A DNA stretch of 64,000 bases from SG8-40 sp963792855 (GCA_963792855.1 CAWBXZ010000009.1:226371-290370), one strand, 5' to 3'; positions 43,861 through 53,990 are shown, counted from the first letter of the stretch. The notes: generated by a model from the sequence alone, not told the origin. Numbers and translations are program-made.

Positions 43861-45293
43861 CCAACACTTCCCTCCAGTTTCAGTCCGAGAAGTTTTGTCG
43901 CTTCAACCGCGAACTCCATCGGCAAATGAATAAAAACATCACGCACGAAGCCGTTGATGATCATCGAAACCGCTTCCTCCGTTTCAATGCCCCGGCTGGA
44001 GAAATAGAACAGTTGCTCCTCGCCGATTTTCGATGTGCTGGCTTCATGCTCGACTGTCGCGGTCTTGTTTGCGACCTGCAAATACGGAAACGTGTGCGCG
44101 CCGCAGCGGTCCCCGATCAGCATCGAGTCACATTGTGAGTAGTTGCGGGCGCCGTCGGCCCGGGTGCCGATCTTAACCAGGCCCCGATAGCTGTTATTCG
44201 ACTGGCCTGCGGAAATACCCTTGCTGATGATACGGCTGCGCGTGTTCTTCCCAACGTGCACCATCTTCGTACCGGTATCGGCCTGTTGGTGGTGGTTGGT
44301 CAGTGCAACGGAGTAGAACTCACCGACCGAACCGTCACCGAGCAACACGCACGACGGATACTTCCAGGTAATCGCCGATCCGGTTTCAACCTGCGTCCAG
44401 GAAATCTTCGACTTGACGCCCTTGCACAAACCCCTTTTGGTCACGAAGTTATAAATACCGCCCTTGCCTTCGGCATCACCGGCGTACCAGTTCTGCACCG
44501 TCGAGTACTTGATCTCGGCGTTGTCGAGCGCAACCAGTTCCACCACGGCCGCGTGGAGCTGGTTGGTGTCGAACTGCGGTGCGGTGCAGCCCTCGAGGTA
44601 GGAAACCGATGCCCCCTCCTCGGCCACGATCAGGGTTCGCTCGAACTGACCTGATTCCTGGGTGTTGATGCGAAAGTAGGTTGACAGGTCCATCGGGCAT
44701 TTCACCCCCTTGGGGATGAAGCAAAACGATCCATCGGTAAATACGGCCGAATTCAACGCAGCATAGAAGTTGTCGGAATGCGGCACGACGCTGCCCAGAT
44801 ACTGTTTTACCAGTTCCGGGTGATTGTGAACCGCTTCGGAAAACGAGCAGAAGATGATGCCGACCTCGGCAAGCTTCTCCTTGTAGGTTGTCGTCACCGA
44901 GACGCTGTCGAAGATCACATCGACGGCGACGCCGGCAAGCGCCGCGCGCTCGTGCATTGGCACGCCCAGCTTTTCGAAAGTACGCAACAGCTCAGGGTCC
45001 ACCTCGTCCATCGACTTTTTGGTGGCCTTGGCCTTGGGTGCGGAGTAATAGGAAATATTCTGAAAATCGATTTTCGGGTACTTGACGTTGGGCCACTTCG
45101 GCTCCGTCATCGTCAGCCAGTGCCGGTATGCCTTGAGACGGAACTCGAGCAACCACTCCGGCTCTTTCTTCTTCTCCGAAATGCCGCGAATGACGTCTTC
45201 GCTGAGCCCCCGCGGAACAACATCCGACTCTATGTCGGTATGAAATCCATGTTTGTAGGGCTGATTGACAAGGTTTTGAATGACTGCACTCAT
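43857..45293 (-). CDS. sufB: SufB, SufBCD scaffold subunit
   Basis: About 478 residues with GLSEDVIRGISEKKKEPEW, FIPKGVKCPMDLSTYFRIN, the conserved Cys region EGCTAP and SRGI at the C-terminus. It assembles nascent clusters with SufC/SufD. ATG 45293 (MSAVIQNLV) has GGGGAAAC upstream; the open frame extends to 45527 across sufA, which is a shadow. Confidence 0.97.
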   Translation of the reverse strand: MSAVIQNLVNQPYKHGFHTDIESDVVPRGLSEDVIRGISEKKKEPEWLLEFRLKAYRHWLTMTEPKWPNVKYPKIDFQNISYYSAPKAKATKKSMDEVDPELLRTFEKLGVPMHERAALAGVAVDVIFDSVSVTTTYKEKLAEVGIIFCSFSEAVHNHPELVKQYLGSVVPHSDNFYAALNSAVFTDGSFCFIPKGVKCPMDLSTYFRINTQESGQFERTLIVAEEGASVSYLEGCTAPQFDTNQLHAAVVELVALDNAEIKYSTVQNWYAGDAEGKGGIYNFVTKRGLCKGVKSKISWTQVETGSAITWKYPSCVLLGDGSVGEFYSVALTNHHQQADTGTKMVHVGKNTRSRIISKGISAGQSNNSYRGLVKIGTRADGARNYSQCDSMLIGDRCGAHTFPYLQVANKTATVEHEASTSKIGEEQLFYFSSRGIETEEAVSMIINGFVRDVFIHLPMEFAVEATKLLGLKLEGSVG

Positions 45294-45315
45294 TGCTGTT
45301 TCCCCGGAATTCGAT

Positions 45316-45648
45316 TCAGACGGTCGATTCGACCGTAAAGCTCTCCCCGCAACCACACGTCGCGACCGCTTTGGGATTGTTGATCTTGAACGCTTCATTG
45401 AGACCCTGACGCTCAAAATCGAGCGTCGAACCGTCGATGAAGGCAAGGTCGCTGCGTTTGACCACCACCGTGACGCCGTGAGATTCATACGTTTCGTCGT
45501 CGGCCCCGACTTCGGTGGCATAGTCAAACGTATAGGTCAGCCCTGAACAGCCGACCGTCTTGATACCCAGTCGCAAACCCACGCCGCCTTTTCGACCCAG
45601 CGCGTTGCGTATGTGCCGTGCTGCTTTTTCCGTTACCTGTATCGCCAT
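45316..45648 (-). CDS. sufA: A-type iron-sulfur carrier (SufA/IscA family)
   Basis: 110 residues with the three conserved cysteines in KTVGCSGLTYTFDY and CGCGESF. A-type carriers bring clusters to targets or hold iron. It sits between the iscS-like pseudogene and sufB, so sufA by context; iscA is equally possible by sequence. Confidence 0.93.
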   Translation of the reverse strand: MAIQVTEKAARHIRNALGRKGGVGLRLGIKTVGCSGLTYTFDYATEVGADDETYESHGVTVVVKRSDLAFIDGSTLDFERQGLNEAFKINNPKAVATCGCGESFTVESTV

Positions 45649-45656
45649 ATTCGCTC

Positions 45657-46800
45657 CTACACCGCTACTGCGGTCATGCGTCGCAGGCGGTCGACCACCT
45701 GCGCCACTGCTTTCAAAAATGCCTTTGCCTGCTGCTCGGTGTTTTCCGCGCCCAGGCTCACGCGAACCGCGCCACGCGCCAGATCAGGCTCGACGCCCAT
45801 CGCCAGCAAGGTCGCGCTCGGTTCGGTGCTGGTGCTCGAACAGGCCGAACCGCTGGCAACGGAGAAACCCGCCTTGTTCAGTTCAATGACCAATGACTCG
45901 CCGTCGATGTTCTCGAAAGCAAAGTAGGTCGTGTTGGGAATCCGTGGCGCCGCGGCACCAAATACGATCGCACCGCTTTCCAACAACCCGGTCTCGATGC
46001 GATCACGCAAGCGCGCCGTGTGTTCCGCAAGCGATTGCAGCCTTCGCGCAGCGAGCGCACAGGCTGCTCCGAACCCGACGATCGCCGGCACGTTCTCGGT
46101 CCCCGAGCGCAAACCGCCCTCGTGACCGCCGCCATCGATCAAAGGCTTGATCGGCAAGCGTTTGTCCACCACCAGCGCCCCGGCCCCTTTCGGCCCGTAC
46201 ATCTTGTGGGCCGACAGCGACATTGCGTGCACCCCGAGGGAATCGAAATCAATCGGCACCTTCCCGGCGCACTGGACCGCGTCGGTATGCACCCACGCTT
46301 TGGCCGCACGGGCGCGCTGCGCCGCCTGCGCAACCGGTTGCAGCACACCGGTTTCATTGTTGGCGAGCATCACCGAGAACATACTGGTGGGCTCATGCAA
46401 CGCCGTATTCGACATCGTCCAGATCGAGCACGCCGTTGGCGTCTACACCGAGCTTTCGCAGCTTCCAGCCGGTCCGGACGAGACTCGATGCGGGTTTCAT
46501 CACACAGGGATGCTCGATCGCGGAAACCGCGACCTGCGCCGGCTTGAGGTAAGAGGCCATGCCCTTGATGAACATGTTGTTCGCCTCCGTTCCGCCGGAT
46601 ACGAACACTACCTGCACGGGCTGTACGCCCACCAGCGCGGCGACCTGCTCGCGCGCCGCGTCAATGGCACGCCGCGCCTGCGTTCCAGCGTCGTGGCGGC
46701 TCGAGGCGTTGCCATACTCGTCACGCAAGAACGGCATCATTGCATCGAGCACAGTTTCGTCGATGCGCGTCGTTGCATTGTGATCAAGATAAACGTTCAT
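45657..46800 (-). pseudogene. iscS: IscS/NifS-like cysteine desulfurase, split by a one-base frameshift
   Basis: The N-terminal frame (from ATG 46800) has YLDHNATTR, VVFVSGGTEANN and AIEHPC and stops at 46393. The C-terminal frame resumes with EPTSMFSVMLANNETGVLQPV and runs to 45657, including the PLP Lys (SAHKMYGPKGAG) and catalytic Cys (GSACSSTSTEPS). Removing one G near 46403-46404 would give a continuous protein of about 380 residues (DVEY-ALHEPT), the normal length. All catalytic residues are otherwise intact, so the change is recent, a sequencing or assembly error, or a tolerated frameshift. It lies between iscR and sufA. Confidence 0.85.
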
Positions 46801-46847
46801 CGATAGTAATCAGAGTTCCGGTTTCACCGTCGTGTGACCGTCAATTC

Positions 46848-47330
46848 TCAGACCGTCTCCGGAATAACACGCGTCTTGCTCTCGCGCCGGTCAACGAGTT
46901 CAACCACGGATTCCTTCGACGCGGCCTGTTTCTGTTTTTCCACAAGATCGGCCAATTTGACCGAGTCGAGATACTCGAAAATATGCCGGTTCAGGTCCGT
47001 CCACAGGTCATGGGTAATGCATTTGCGCTCGTCACGGCAGTTTTCCTTGCCGCCGCACTGTGTGGCATCAATCGGCTCATCCACCGCGAGGATGATTTCA
47101 CCGACCGACAATTCGGCGGTCGGCCGGGTAAGCCGGTACCCGCCGCCGGGGCCACGCACACTGGAAACGAGCGCTTTGCGCCGCAATTTGCCAAACAATT
47201 GTTCCAGGTAGGACAGCGAGATTTTCTGTCGCTCACTGATGTCGCCGAGCGTCACCGGCCGCTCGCCACCGCTGATTGCCAGATCAACCATCGCCGTTAC
47301 GGCAAACCGCCCTTTTGTCGTCAGTCGCAT
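46848..47330 (-). CDS. iscR: IscR, Rrf2-family [2Fe-2S] regulator
   Basis: 160 residues: a winged-helix N-terminus (MRLTTKGRFAVTAMVDLA) and the cluster ligands Cys92, Cys98, Cys104 and His107 in CGGKENCRDERKCITHDLW, matching the E. coli IscR positions. It senses iron-sulfur status and should regulate the downstream suf genes. ATG 47330 has GAGG seven bases upstream; the open frame to 47393 adds an unconserved leader. A palindrome (47370-47390) lies in its promoter. Confidence 0.95.
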   Translation of the reverse strand: MRLTTKGRFAVTAMVDLAISGGERPVTLGDISERQKISLSYLEQLFGKLRRKALVSSVRGPGGGYRLTRPTAELSVGEIILAVDEPIDATQCGGKENCRDERKCITHDLWTDLNRHIFEYLDSVKLADLVEKQKQAASKESVVELVDRRESKTRVIPETV

Positions 47331-47369
47331 ATGCTGCCTCGCCGAACCTATTGAATTAACATGGTTTAA

Positions 47370-47390
47370 CTCTGGATACGAATACCAGAG
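47370..47390. promoter_or_regulatory. Palindrome in the iscR promoter region
   Basis: CTCTGG and CCAGAG are perfect 6-base arms around ATACGAATA, 40-60 bases before the iscR ATG. It may be an operator for IscR autoregulation, but it does not match the E. coli type 1 IscR site closely, so the binding protein is unknown. Confidence 0.4.
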
Positions 47391-47423
47391 CAACGCGGTC
47401 GAGTATAGCCTTTCCCGACTGTT

Positions 47424-48176
47424 TTAGTCAACAATCTTGTTGAGGTAATCCGGGTCGAACTTGTCCGCAGTCGCCCGTTCGTCTTCGACCTTTACGCCCA
47501 GCTTTTCGAGCTGCTCGAGAATGTAGGCGATACATCCGTCCATATGGGCGGTATGGTCCACCAGGCCGTGAATGGCCTTCACAACCGGATCGTTCATGTC
47601 GGCGCTGATCGCATAGGCCGAGAAACCCATGCGCTCGGCGGCTTCTTCACGCACCAGCTTGGATTCCTCGTCCAGTATCCGCGCCGGAATGCCAACGGCT
47701 GTCGCACCCGCCGGAACATCCTTGACGACAACCGCATTGGATCCGACCCTGGCGCCGTCGCCCAGCATGATCGGCCCGAGCACCTTGGCGCCGGCGCCGA
47801 TGACGACATTGTTGCCAAGCGTCGGATGTCTTTTGCCCTTGTTCCACGATGTGCCCCCGAGGGTGACGCCATGATAGAGCGTGCAGTCATCGCCGATAAC
47901 CGAGGTTTCGCCAATGACCACACCCATGCCGTGGTCGATAAAAAAACGCCGGCCAATGGTCGCGCCCGGGTGGATTTCGATTCCGGTCAGCCAGCGAGCC
48001 ACATGGGCCAGCCAGCGTCCGACCCAACGCAGCCCGGCGTTCCACAGCCGGTGCGCGACCCGATGCATCACCATGGCGTGAAAACCCGGATAACAGGTCA
48101 CCACCTCCCACGTCGAGCGCGCGGCCGGATCCCGGTCGAAAACGACACGAATATCTTCACGGAGTTGCTCAAGCAT
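47424..48176 (-). CDS. cysE: CysE, serine O-acetyltransferase
   Basis: 250 residues: an N-terminal helical part (MLEQLREDIRVVFDRDPA) and a left-handed hexapeptide-repeat domain (EIHPGATIGRRFFIDHGMGVVIGETS, GGTSWNKGKRHPTLG). It makes O-acetylserine for cysteine synthesis. Placement just before iscR in the same direction ties cysteine supply to cluster assembly, an arrangement common in gammaproteobacteria. The long C-terminal tail (about 60 residues) is typical of the short CysE class. Confidence 0.95.
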   Translation of the reverse strand: MLEQLREDIRVVFDRDPAARSTWEVVTCYPGFHAMVMHRVAHRLWNAGLRWVGRWLAHVARWLTGIEIHPGATIGRRFFIDHGMGVVIGETSVIGDDCTLYHGVTLGGTSWNKGKRHPTLGNNVVIGAGAKVLGPIMLGDGARVGSNAVVVKDVPAGATAVGIPARILDEESKLVREEAAERMGFSAYAISADMNDPVVKAIHGLVDHTAHMDGCIAYILEQLEKLGVKVEDERATADKFDPDYLNKIVD

Positions 48177-48214
48177 CCCGATTTCCCTGCGCCCTTGTCA
48201 GAAGACGGGCAATT

Positions 48215-48949
48215 CTACTGGGCTTTTTTTTGCGCTGCGCTGAGAATACCGCGCAAGATGCTCACTTCGTCTTTTTCCAGGCGCGCACGCGCAAACAGGC
48301 GGCGCAGGCGCTGCATCAGCCGGTTCGGTTGTGCAGGGTTGAGAAAGCCGGTTTCAATCATCACCCGCTCGAGGTGTTCGTAGAGCCGCTCGACGTCATC
48401 ATGCGCGGCCAGATCCACGATGCCGGTCTCCGGAACCGTGTCACGCTGCGCGCTAACTGCCATCCTCAACTCGTATGCGAAAACCTGGACTGCCTGTGCC
48501 AGATTCAGCGATGGATACGTTTCATCGGCGGGAATGGTGGCGATCAACCGGCATTTACCGACTTCGGAAATCGTCAGGCCGCTGCGTTCGGTGCCAAACA
48601 CCAGCGCGATGTCGCCGTGCGCCGTTTCGCGCACTATTCTCTCGCAGGCATTGCGGCACGAAGCCACCTCATGGCTCAGGTCGCGGTGGCGCGCGGTGAC
48701 CGCAACCGCCATTACCGTACCGGCGAGCGCTAAGTCGAGCGAATCGGTCACAACCGCATTGTCGAGCAGGTCGGAAGCGCCGGTCGCCAACGCCTGCGCC
48801 TCCGGATGCGGGAAGTGTTTCGGCTTGACCAGATACAGCCGGGACAGGCCCATCGTCTTCATCGCCCGCGCCGTCGCGCCGATATTGCCGGGGTGGCTGG
48901 TGTGCGACAGCACGACGCGAATACGGCCCAGCACCGGGTTCCCGCTCAT
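48215..48949 (-). CDS. trmJ: TrmJ, tRNA (Cm32/Um32) 2'-O-methyltransferase
   Basis: About 244 residues, SPOUT fold with VVLSHTSHPGNIGATARAMKTM at the N-terminus and ALVFGTERSGLT and YPSLNLAQAVQVFAYEL in the knot. It 2'-O-methylates position 32 of tRNA anticodon loops. Starts at 48949 or 48958 are both possible. It lies between cysE and the divergent suhB, a conserved gammaproteobacterial arrangement. Confidence 0.94.
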   Translation of the reverse strand: MSGNPVLGRIRVVLSHTSHPGNIGATARAMKTMGLSRLYLVKPKHFPHPEAQALATGASDLLDNAVVTDSLDLALAGTVMAVAVTARHRDLSHEVASCRNACERIVRETAHGDIALVFGTERSGLTISEVGKCRLIATIPADETYPSLNLAQAVQVFAYELRMAVSAQRDTVPETGIVDLAAHDDVERLYEHLERVMIETGFLNPAQPNRLMQRLRRLFARARLEKDEVSILRGILSAAQKKAQ

Positions 48950-49171
48950 GGGAAACACCGGACGCGGGCAATCAAAAGTGCCGCACGACTATCCGGCATG
49001 CTGTGGGCGCGCGATTCCGCGCCCGCTTGTGCCGCCCGCAATTTCATTCGCTTCATCCATCATTGTTGACGCCATTCATTTAAAATCCCGGCTTCGCTCT
49101 TTAACAGCCCGGGCGCCATACGTCCCGCGGCCACCACTGCACCCCTGGCAACCATAAGATCCATTGCAACC

Positions 49172-49969
49172 ATGCATCCCATGCTGAACTTTGCGGTAAA
49201 AGCCGCTCGCCGTGCCGGCGCCATCATCAATCGTGCGTCCGACAACCTCGACGCACTGACGGTGCAACACAAAAGCCTCAACGATCTGGTATCCGAGGTG
49301 GATCGCGCCGCCGAAGACGCCATCATCGACTCGCTGAAGAGCGTGTATCCGGATCACGCGATCTTAGCAGAGGAAAGCGGCGCGTCCGGCGCGTCCGAAT
49401 ATCAGTGGATCATTGATCCGCTGGACGGCACAACCAATTTTCTCCATGGTTTTCCCGTTTATGCCGTATCGATCGCGCTCGCCCACAAAGGCCAGATACA
49501 ACACGCCGTGGTTTACGATCCGACACGCAACGATCTTTATACGGCATCGCGGGGAAGCGGCGCCTATCTCAACGACAAGCGATTGCGCGTATCCAGGCGA
49601 GACAAACTGATTGACAGCCTGATCGGCACCGGATTTCCGTTTCGCGCATCCGCTGACATCGACGCTTACACGGCGATGTTCAAAACGCTGACGACAAAAA
49701 CCGCGGGTATCCGCCGCCCTGGCGCGGCAGCGCTCGATCTGGCGAGTGTCGCGGCGGGACGTCTCGACGGGTTCTGGGAAATCGGCCTTTCGCCGTGGGA
49801 CATGGCAGCCGGGATTCTGCTGATCACGGAGGCCGGAGGCCTGGTCGGTGATCTCGAAGGCGAATCGAATTACATGGACAGCGGCCGCATCGTCGCCGGC
49901 AACCCGAAAATCTTCGCGCAATTGCTGCAAGCCATTCAACCGCATATTTCAGCGGGCTTGCGAAACTGA
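49172..49969 (+). CDS. suhB: SuhB, inositol monophosphatase-family protein
   Basis: 265 residues with the metal-binding motifs EESG, WIIDPLDGTTNFLHG and WDMAAGILLITEAGG. SuhB dephosphorylates inositol-1-phosphate in vitro and in E. coli acts in rRNA transcription antitermination. Divergent from trmJ across 213 bases. Full length. Confidence 0.95.
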   Translation: MHPMLNFAVKAARRAGAIINRASDNLDALTVQHKSLNDLVSEVDRAAEDAIIDSLKSVYPDHAILAEESGASGASEYQWIIDPLDGTTNFLHGFPVYAVSIALAHKGQIQHAVVYDPTRNDLYTASRGSGAYLNDKRLRVSRRDKLIDSLIGTGFPFRASADIDAYTAMFKTLTTKTAGIRRPGAAALDLASVAAGRLDGFWEIGLSPWDMAAGILLITEAGGLVGDLEGESNYMDSGRIVAGNPKIFAQLLQAIQPHISAGLRN

Positions 49970-50119
49970 AGCTGTGCGTGCGGCGCATCAGGAGTGCAAT
50001 TGCCAATCGCAATCAATGCCGATGGGCGGTTACGATCACGCAGCCGGCAATGCGTTACTTGAACCGTGTCGCTTGCGACGCGATAACCGGGCAACGCCGT
50101 TTCGAATGAAGTGTTTTGC

Positions 50120-52729
50120 ATGAACAGTCCGACGGACAAACCGGCAGCAGACGCAACCGGGCAGCACACGCCGATGATGCGCCAGTACCTTCGCATCAAG
50201 GCCGACCATCCGGACAAACTCCTGTTTTATCGAATGGGGGATTTCTACGAACTGTTCCATGAAGACGCGGAGCGTGCGGCGCGCTTGCTCGACATCACCC
50301 TGACGACACGCGGCGCATCGGCAGGCAAGCCGATACACATGGCGGGCGTGCCGTACCATGCCGTCGAGCAGTATCTGGCGAAACTGGTGCGCCTCGGAGA
50401 GTCGGTGGCGATCTGCGAACAGATCGGTGACCCTGCCGCTTCCAAAGGCCCGGTGGAGCGCAAGGTCACACGCATCGTGACTCCGGGCACGCTCACCGAC
50501 GCCGCCTTGCTCGACGACAAGCGGGACAACGTCCTCGCAGCGGTTTACCAGGATGCGGACACGCTCGGCATCGCCTGGCTCTCACTCGCGAGCGGATGGT
50601 TCCGAGTCAAGGAGTGCTCGCCTTCCAACCTTACGGCCGAGCTTTTGCGTTTGCAGCCAGCCGAGTTGCTGGCATCCGATAACGGCACATTCGACTTGCC
50701 TGACGTGCTCGCAGTCCCGGTACAACATCTGCCGGACTGGCATTTCGATCATGACGCCGCGACCCGCGCGCTGACCCGGCAATTTCAGACACGCGATCTG
50801 GAAGGGTTTGGCTGTCAGCACATGCACCGCGCCATTGCGGCAGCGGGCGCACTGCTTGGCTACGTTCAATCGACCCAGGCAACGGCCGTTTCGCACTTGC
50901 GCAGCCTGCAAGTCGAAACCGGTGACGAGTTCATCGAACTTGACTCGGCAACACGGCGCAATCTCGAAATCAGCGAGACCTTGCGCGGTGAGGCCACGCC
51001 GACCTTGTTGTCGCTGTTCGACACCTGTGCAAGCGGCATGGGCAGCCGCTGGCTGCGCCATGCCTTGCACCATCCGCTGCGCGACCGCGAGCAAATTGTT
51101 GCGCGGCTCGAAGCCGTGGACTGGCTGTCGACCGCTCGTGCCCAGCCGCCTTATATCGCGCTGCATGCGCTTCTGTCAGAGTTTTCCGACGTCGAACGAA
51201 TCAGTGCCCGCGTTGCACTGGGGAGCGCCCGGCCGCGCGACCTGTCGGGCCTGCGCAACTCGCTGGCGCTGCTGCCGCAACTGAGCGAGCCAATGCATGA
51301 CGCGACGGCATTACGAATCGGCCAACTCGCCGCGGCACTTGCGCCCTGCCCGGAACTGACGGCCTTGCTCGAAGCGGCGATCTTGCCCGAACCGGCGAGC
51401 GTGTTGCATGAAGGCGGAGTCATCAACGATGGCTACGACGCAGAACTCGACGAGTTGCGCGCCATTCAGAACGACAACGGCCAGTTCCTGATCGCACTGG
51501 AGGCACGCGAGCGGGAACGAACAGGCATTCAGGGCCTGAAGGTCGAATACAACCGGGTGCACGGTTTTTATATCGAGATCGGTCGCAGCCACGCGGCGAA
51601 GGTGCCCGACGACTACCGGCGCCGGCAAACGTTGAAGAATGCCGAGCGCTACATTACCCCCGAACTGAAGGCTTTTGAGGACAAGTCGCTGTCGGCCAGG
51701 GACCGTGCCTTGAAACGCGAAAAACTGCTCTACGGGCAAGTTGTCGAACAGATCAGCAATCATCTGCTGACGCTGCAGCGCATCGCGGCAGCAGCGGCAG
51801 AGCTGGATGGCTTGATTGCATTTGCGCGCATCGCAGCGGGTTCCGGCTACACGCGCCCGTCCTTTACCGATGACGAAACCATCGAGATCGAAGCGGGACG
51901 CCATGCGGTTGTCGAGCGCCAGATCGACGAATTCATCGCCAACGACACGCGATTCGGTCCGCAACGCCGGTTGCTGCTGATCACCGGGCCGAACATGGGC
52001 GGCAAATCCACTTACATGCGTCAGGTCGCCCTGATCGTTCTTCTCGCCCACGTTGGCAGCTTTGTGCCGGCAGCACGCGTTTGCCTGCCGAGAGTCGACC
52101 GGATATTCACCCGCATCGGCGCCTCCGATAATCTGGCCGGCGGTCAATCGACGTTCATGGTGGAAATGTCGGAAGCTGCCAATATCCTGAACAATGCCAG
52201 CCGCAACAGCCTGGTATTGATGGACGAGATTGGTCGCGGCACTTCGACGTTCGACGGCCTGGCGCTGGCGATTGCTATTGCCCGGCATCTGATCGAGAAA
52301 AACCAGAGCTACGCGCTGTTCGCCACGCATTATTTCGAACTCACGCGCCTTGAAGAGGCGTACGCAGGTGCGGCAAACGTGCATGTTTCCGCGGTGGAGC
52401 ACAAGGACCGCATCGTGTTTCTGCACACTGTGGAAGAAGGCCCTGCCTCGCAGAGCTACGGCATTCAGGTAGCGCAGCTCGCCGGCGTGCCACCGTCTGT
52501 GGTCAGGGCGGCAAAGAAGCAACTGGCGAAACTCGAGCGTGATGCCCTCGCTCACGGCCAGCAGCAAGACCTGTTCGACGCGGCAAGGGCCAACACACCA
52601 GAACCGGAGTACGAACCGCACCCGGTAATCAAGGAGCTGGAATCGATTGATCCGGATGAGTTGACGCCGAAACAGGCACTCGATGCAATCTACCGGGTAA
52701 GGAAGATCCTGGAGCAGGGAAAGAAATAG
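50120..52729 (+). CDS. mutS: MutS, DNA mismatch repair protein
   Basis: 869 residues. The N-terminal mismatch-binding Phe-x-Glu is seen in FYRMGDFYELF, and the ATPase domain has Walker A GPNMGGKST near residue 624, then SFMVEMSEAANILN-type and DEIGRGTSTFDGLA motifs and FATHYFEL. A C-terminal tetramerisation segment (LTPKQALDAIYRVRKILE) is present. It recognises mismatches and recruits MutL. ATG 50120 is three codons inside a GTG-started frame. No rpoS or recA gene is adjacent. Confidence 0.97.
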   Translation: MNSPTDKPAADATGQHTPMMRQYLRIKADHPDKLLFYRMGDFYELFHEDAERAARLLDITLTTRGASAGKPIHMAGVPYHAVEQYLAKLVRLGESVAICEQIGDPAASKGPVERKVTRIVTPGTLTDAALLDDKRDNVLAAVYQDADTLGIAWLSLASGWFRVKECSPSNLTAELLRLQPAELLASDNGTFDLPDVLAVPVQHLPDWHFDHDAATRALTRQFQTRDLEGFGCQHMHRAIAAAGALLGYVQSTQATAVSHLRSLQVETGDEFIELDSATRRNLEISETLRGEATPTLLSLFDTCASGMGSRWLRHALHHPLRDREQIVARLEAVDWLSTARAQPPYIALHALLSEFSDVERISARVALGSARPRDLSGLRNSLALLPQLSEPMHDATALRIGQLAAALAPCPELTALLEAAILPEPASVLHEGGVINDGYDAELDELRAIQNDNGQFLIALEARERERTGIQGLKVEYNRVHGFYIEIGRSHAAKVPDDYRRRQTLKNAERYITPELKAFEDKSLSARDRALKREKLLYGQVVEQISNHLLTLQRIAAAAAELDGLIAFARIAAGSGYTRPSFTDDETIEIEAGRHAVVERQIDEFIANDTRFGPQRRLLLITGPNMGGKSTYMRQVALIVLLAHVGSFVPAARVCLPRVDRIFTRIGASDNLAGGQSTFMVEMSEAANILNNASRNSLVLMDEIGRGTSTFDGLALAIAIARHLIEKNQSYALFATHYFELTRLEEAYAGAANVHVSAVEHKDRIVFLHTVEEGPASQSYGIQVAQLAGVPPSVVRAAKKQLAKLERDALAHGQQQDLFDAARANTPEPEYEPHPVIKELESIDPDELTPKQALDAIYRVRKILEQGKK

Positions 52730-52766
52730 TCGTCGTTGCCGACGGCGATCGACCTGCATCTGTCAT

Positions 52767-52790
52767 CGGGGCGCTCCGCCGGATGCCCCG
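52767..52790. terminator. Hairpin between mutS and mltB
   Basis: CGGGGC (52767-52772) and GCCCCG (52785-52790) form a 6-bp stem with a 12-base loop in the 151 bases between the convergent mutS and mltB. There is no T run, so it is at best a weak or Rho-assisted terminator. Confidence 0.35.
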
Positions 52791-52880
52791 GTGACCATAA
52801 GTCAGCGCAGCAAATCATTGCCGGCCTGATCGGTGCCGGATGTCAGGCGGCCATCTCGTTGCGGAATCGATCCGTTTCGG

Positions 52881-53990
52881 TCATTCCTGTGCCGGCTTGT
52901 CGACGCCAGTTACCAACGCCGCTTGCTCTTGCTGCACGCGCCTTTGTTGCGCAATTTCCTGCGACAACTGATAGACCGCCATGGCGTAATTGTTACTGCG
53001 GTTGTAGCGCGTAATCACGTAGAAGTTATAGAGAGAGACCCAGTACTGCGGGCCGTCCTCGCCTTCGAGACTGAAGAATCCGGCATCGGCATGTTCGCGT
53101 ATCTGGCCATCTGCCTCGACGCCGCGCGAACGCCATTCCGCCAGAGTCAGCGACGGCTTCACACCGAGACGTTCCAGCGCTTCGGGTTGATCGGCCGTCA
53201 CAATAGCCGGCAGAACAACCTGCTCGCCTGCTTCCCAGCCGAAGCGGCTCAGGTAATTGGCGACGCTGCCGATCGCATCAGCAACGCTGTTCCACAGGTC
53301 CACCCGTCCGTCGCCATCGAAATCGACCGCATACTGGCGATAACTGGAAGGCATGAACTGTGGGATGCCCATGGCACCGGCGAAGGAACCGGTGACTTCC
53401 GTCGGCTCGATTGCGTTCTCGCGCGCCAGCAACAGGAAGTGTTCGAACTGGCCCTGAAAGAAACGGGAGCGGCGCGGCACTTCGAAACCGAGGGTATACA
53501 GGGCATCGACAACCCGGAATTTGCCGGTGTACTGCCCGTAAATGGTTTCTACACCGATGATCGAAGTGATGATCTCTTCCGGGACGCCGTAAGTCACGCG
53601 GGCCTTCTGCAACCAGTCGGCGTGTTCGTTCCAGAACGCCACGCCGCCGTCGATGCGTAACTGCGTGACGTAAAGCTGCCGGAAATAACTCCACGGTTTC
53701 GACGTCGCCGGCGCGTCGATGGCTTTCATGATGGTCTGATTGGGCTCGAGCTGGGAAAACAGCTTGCGTAAATCCAGAGCGTCGAACTCGTGCTCGCGCG
53801 CCATTTTCACGACAAAGGCATCGACTTCGGGTTTCAGCCCCGACGGCTGCGCATTCTGTGCGTGCGCCGTCCCGTTGGCGGTCAGCAAGAGGGTCGACAC
53901 CATCGCGACGACTATTGAAAAACCGTAACCGCCGGGTCGCTGACCGCTTGCGACGCCATGAACCACCTTGCTCTTGCACACACTTGCCAT
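52881..53990 (-). CDS. mltB: Membrane-bound lytic murein transglycosylase B family protein
   Basis: 369 residues: a signal sequence (SIVVAMVSTLLLTANGTAHA, no lipobox Cys) and an MltB/SltB1-type domain with the catalytic Glu148 in SIIGVETIYGQYTG, GAMGIPQFMPSSYRQYAVDFDGDGR and YNFYVITRYNRSNNYAMAVYQL. It cleaves peptidoglycan to 1,6-anhydromuropeptides in the periplasm. The absence of a lipobox suggests a soluble form. It is 24 bases upstream of the ccmI end, on the same strand. Confidence 0.92.
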   Translation of the reverse strand: MASVCKSKVVHGVASGQRPGGYGFSIVVAMVSTLLLTANGTAHAQNAQPSGLKPEVDAFVVKMAREHEFDALDLRKLFSQLEPNQTIMKAIDAPATSKPWSYFRQLYVTQLRIDGGVAFWNEHADWLQKARVTYGVPEEIITSIIGVETIYGQYTGKFRVVDALYTLGFEVPRRSRFFQGQFEHFLLLARENAIEPTEVTGSFAGAMGIPQFMPSSYRQYAVDFDGDGRVDLWNSVADAIGSVANYLSRFGWEAGEQVVLPAIVTADQPEALERLGVKPSLTLAEWRSRGVEADGQIREHADAGFFSLEGEDGPQYWVSLYNFYVITRYNRSNNYAMAVYQLSQEIAQQRRVQQEQAALVTGVDKPAQE

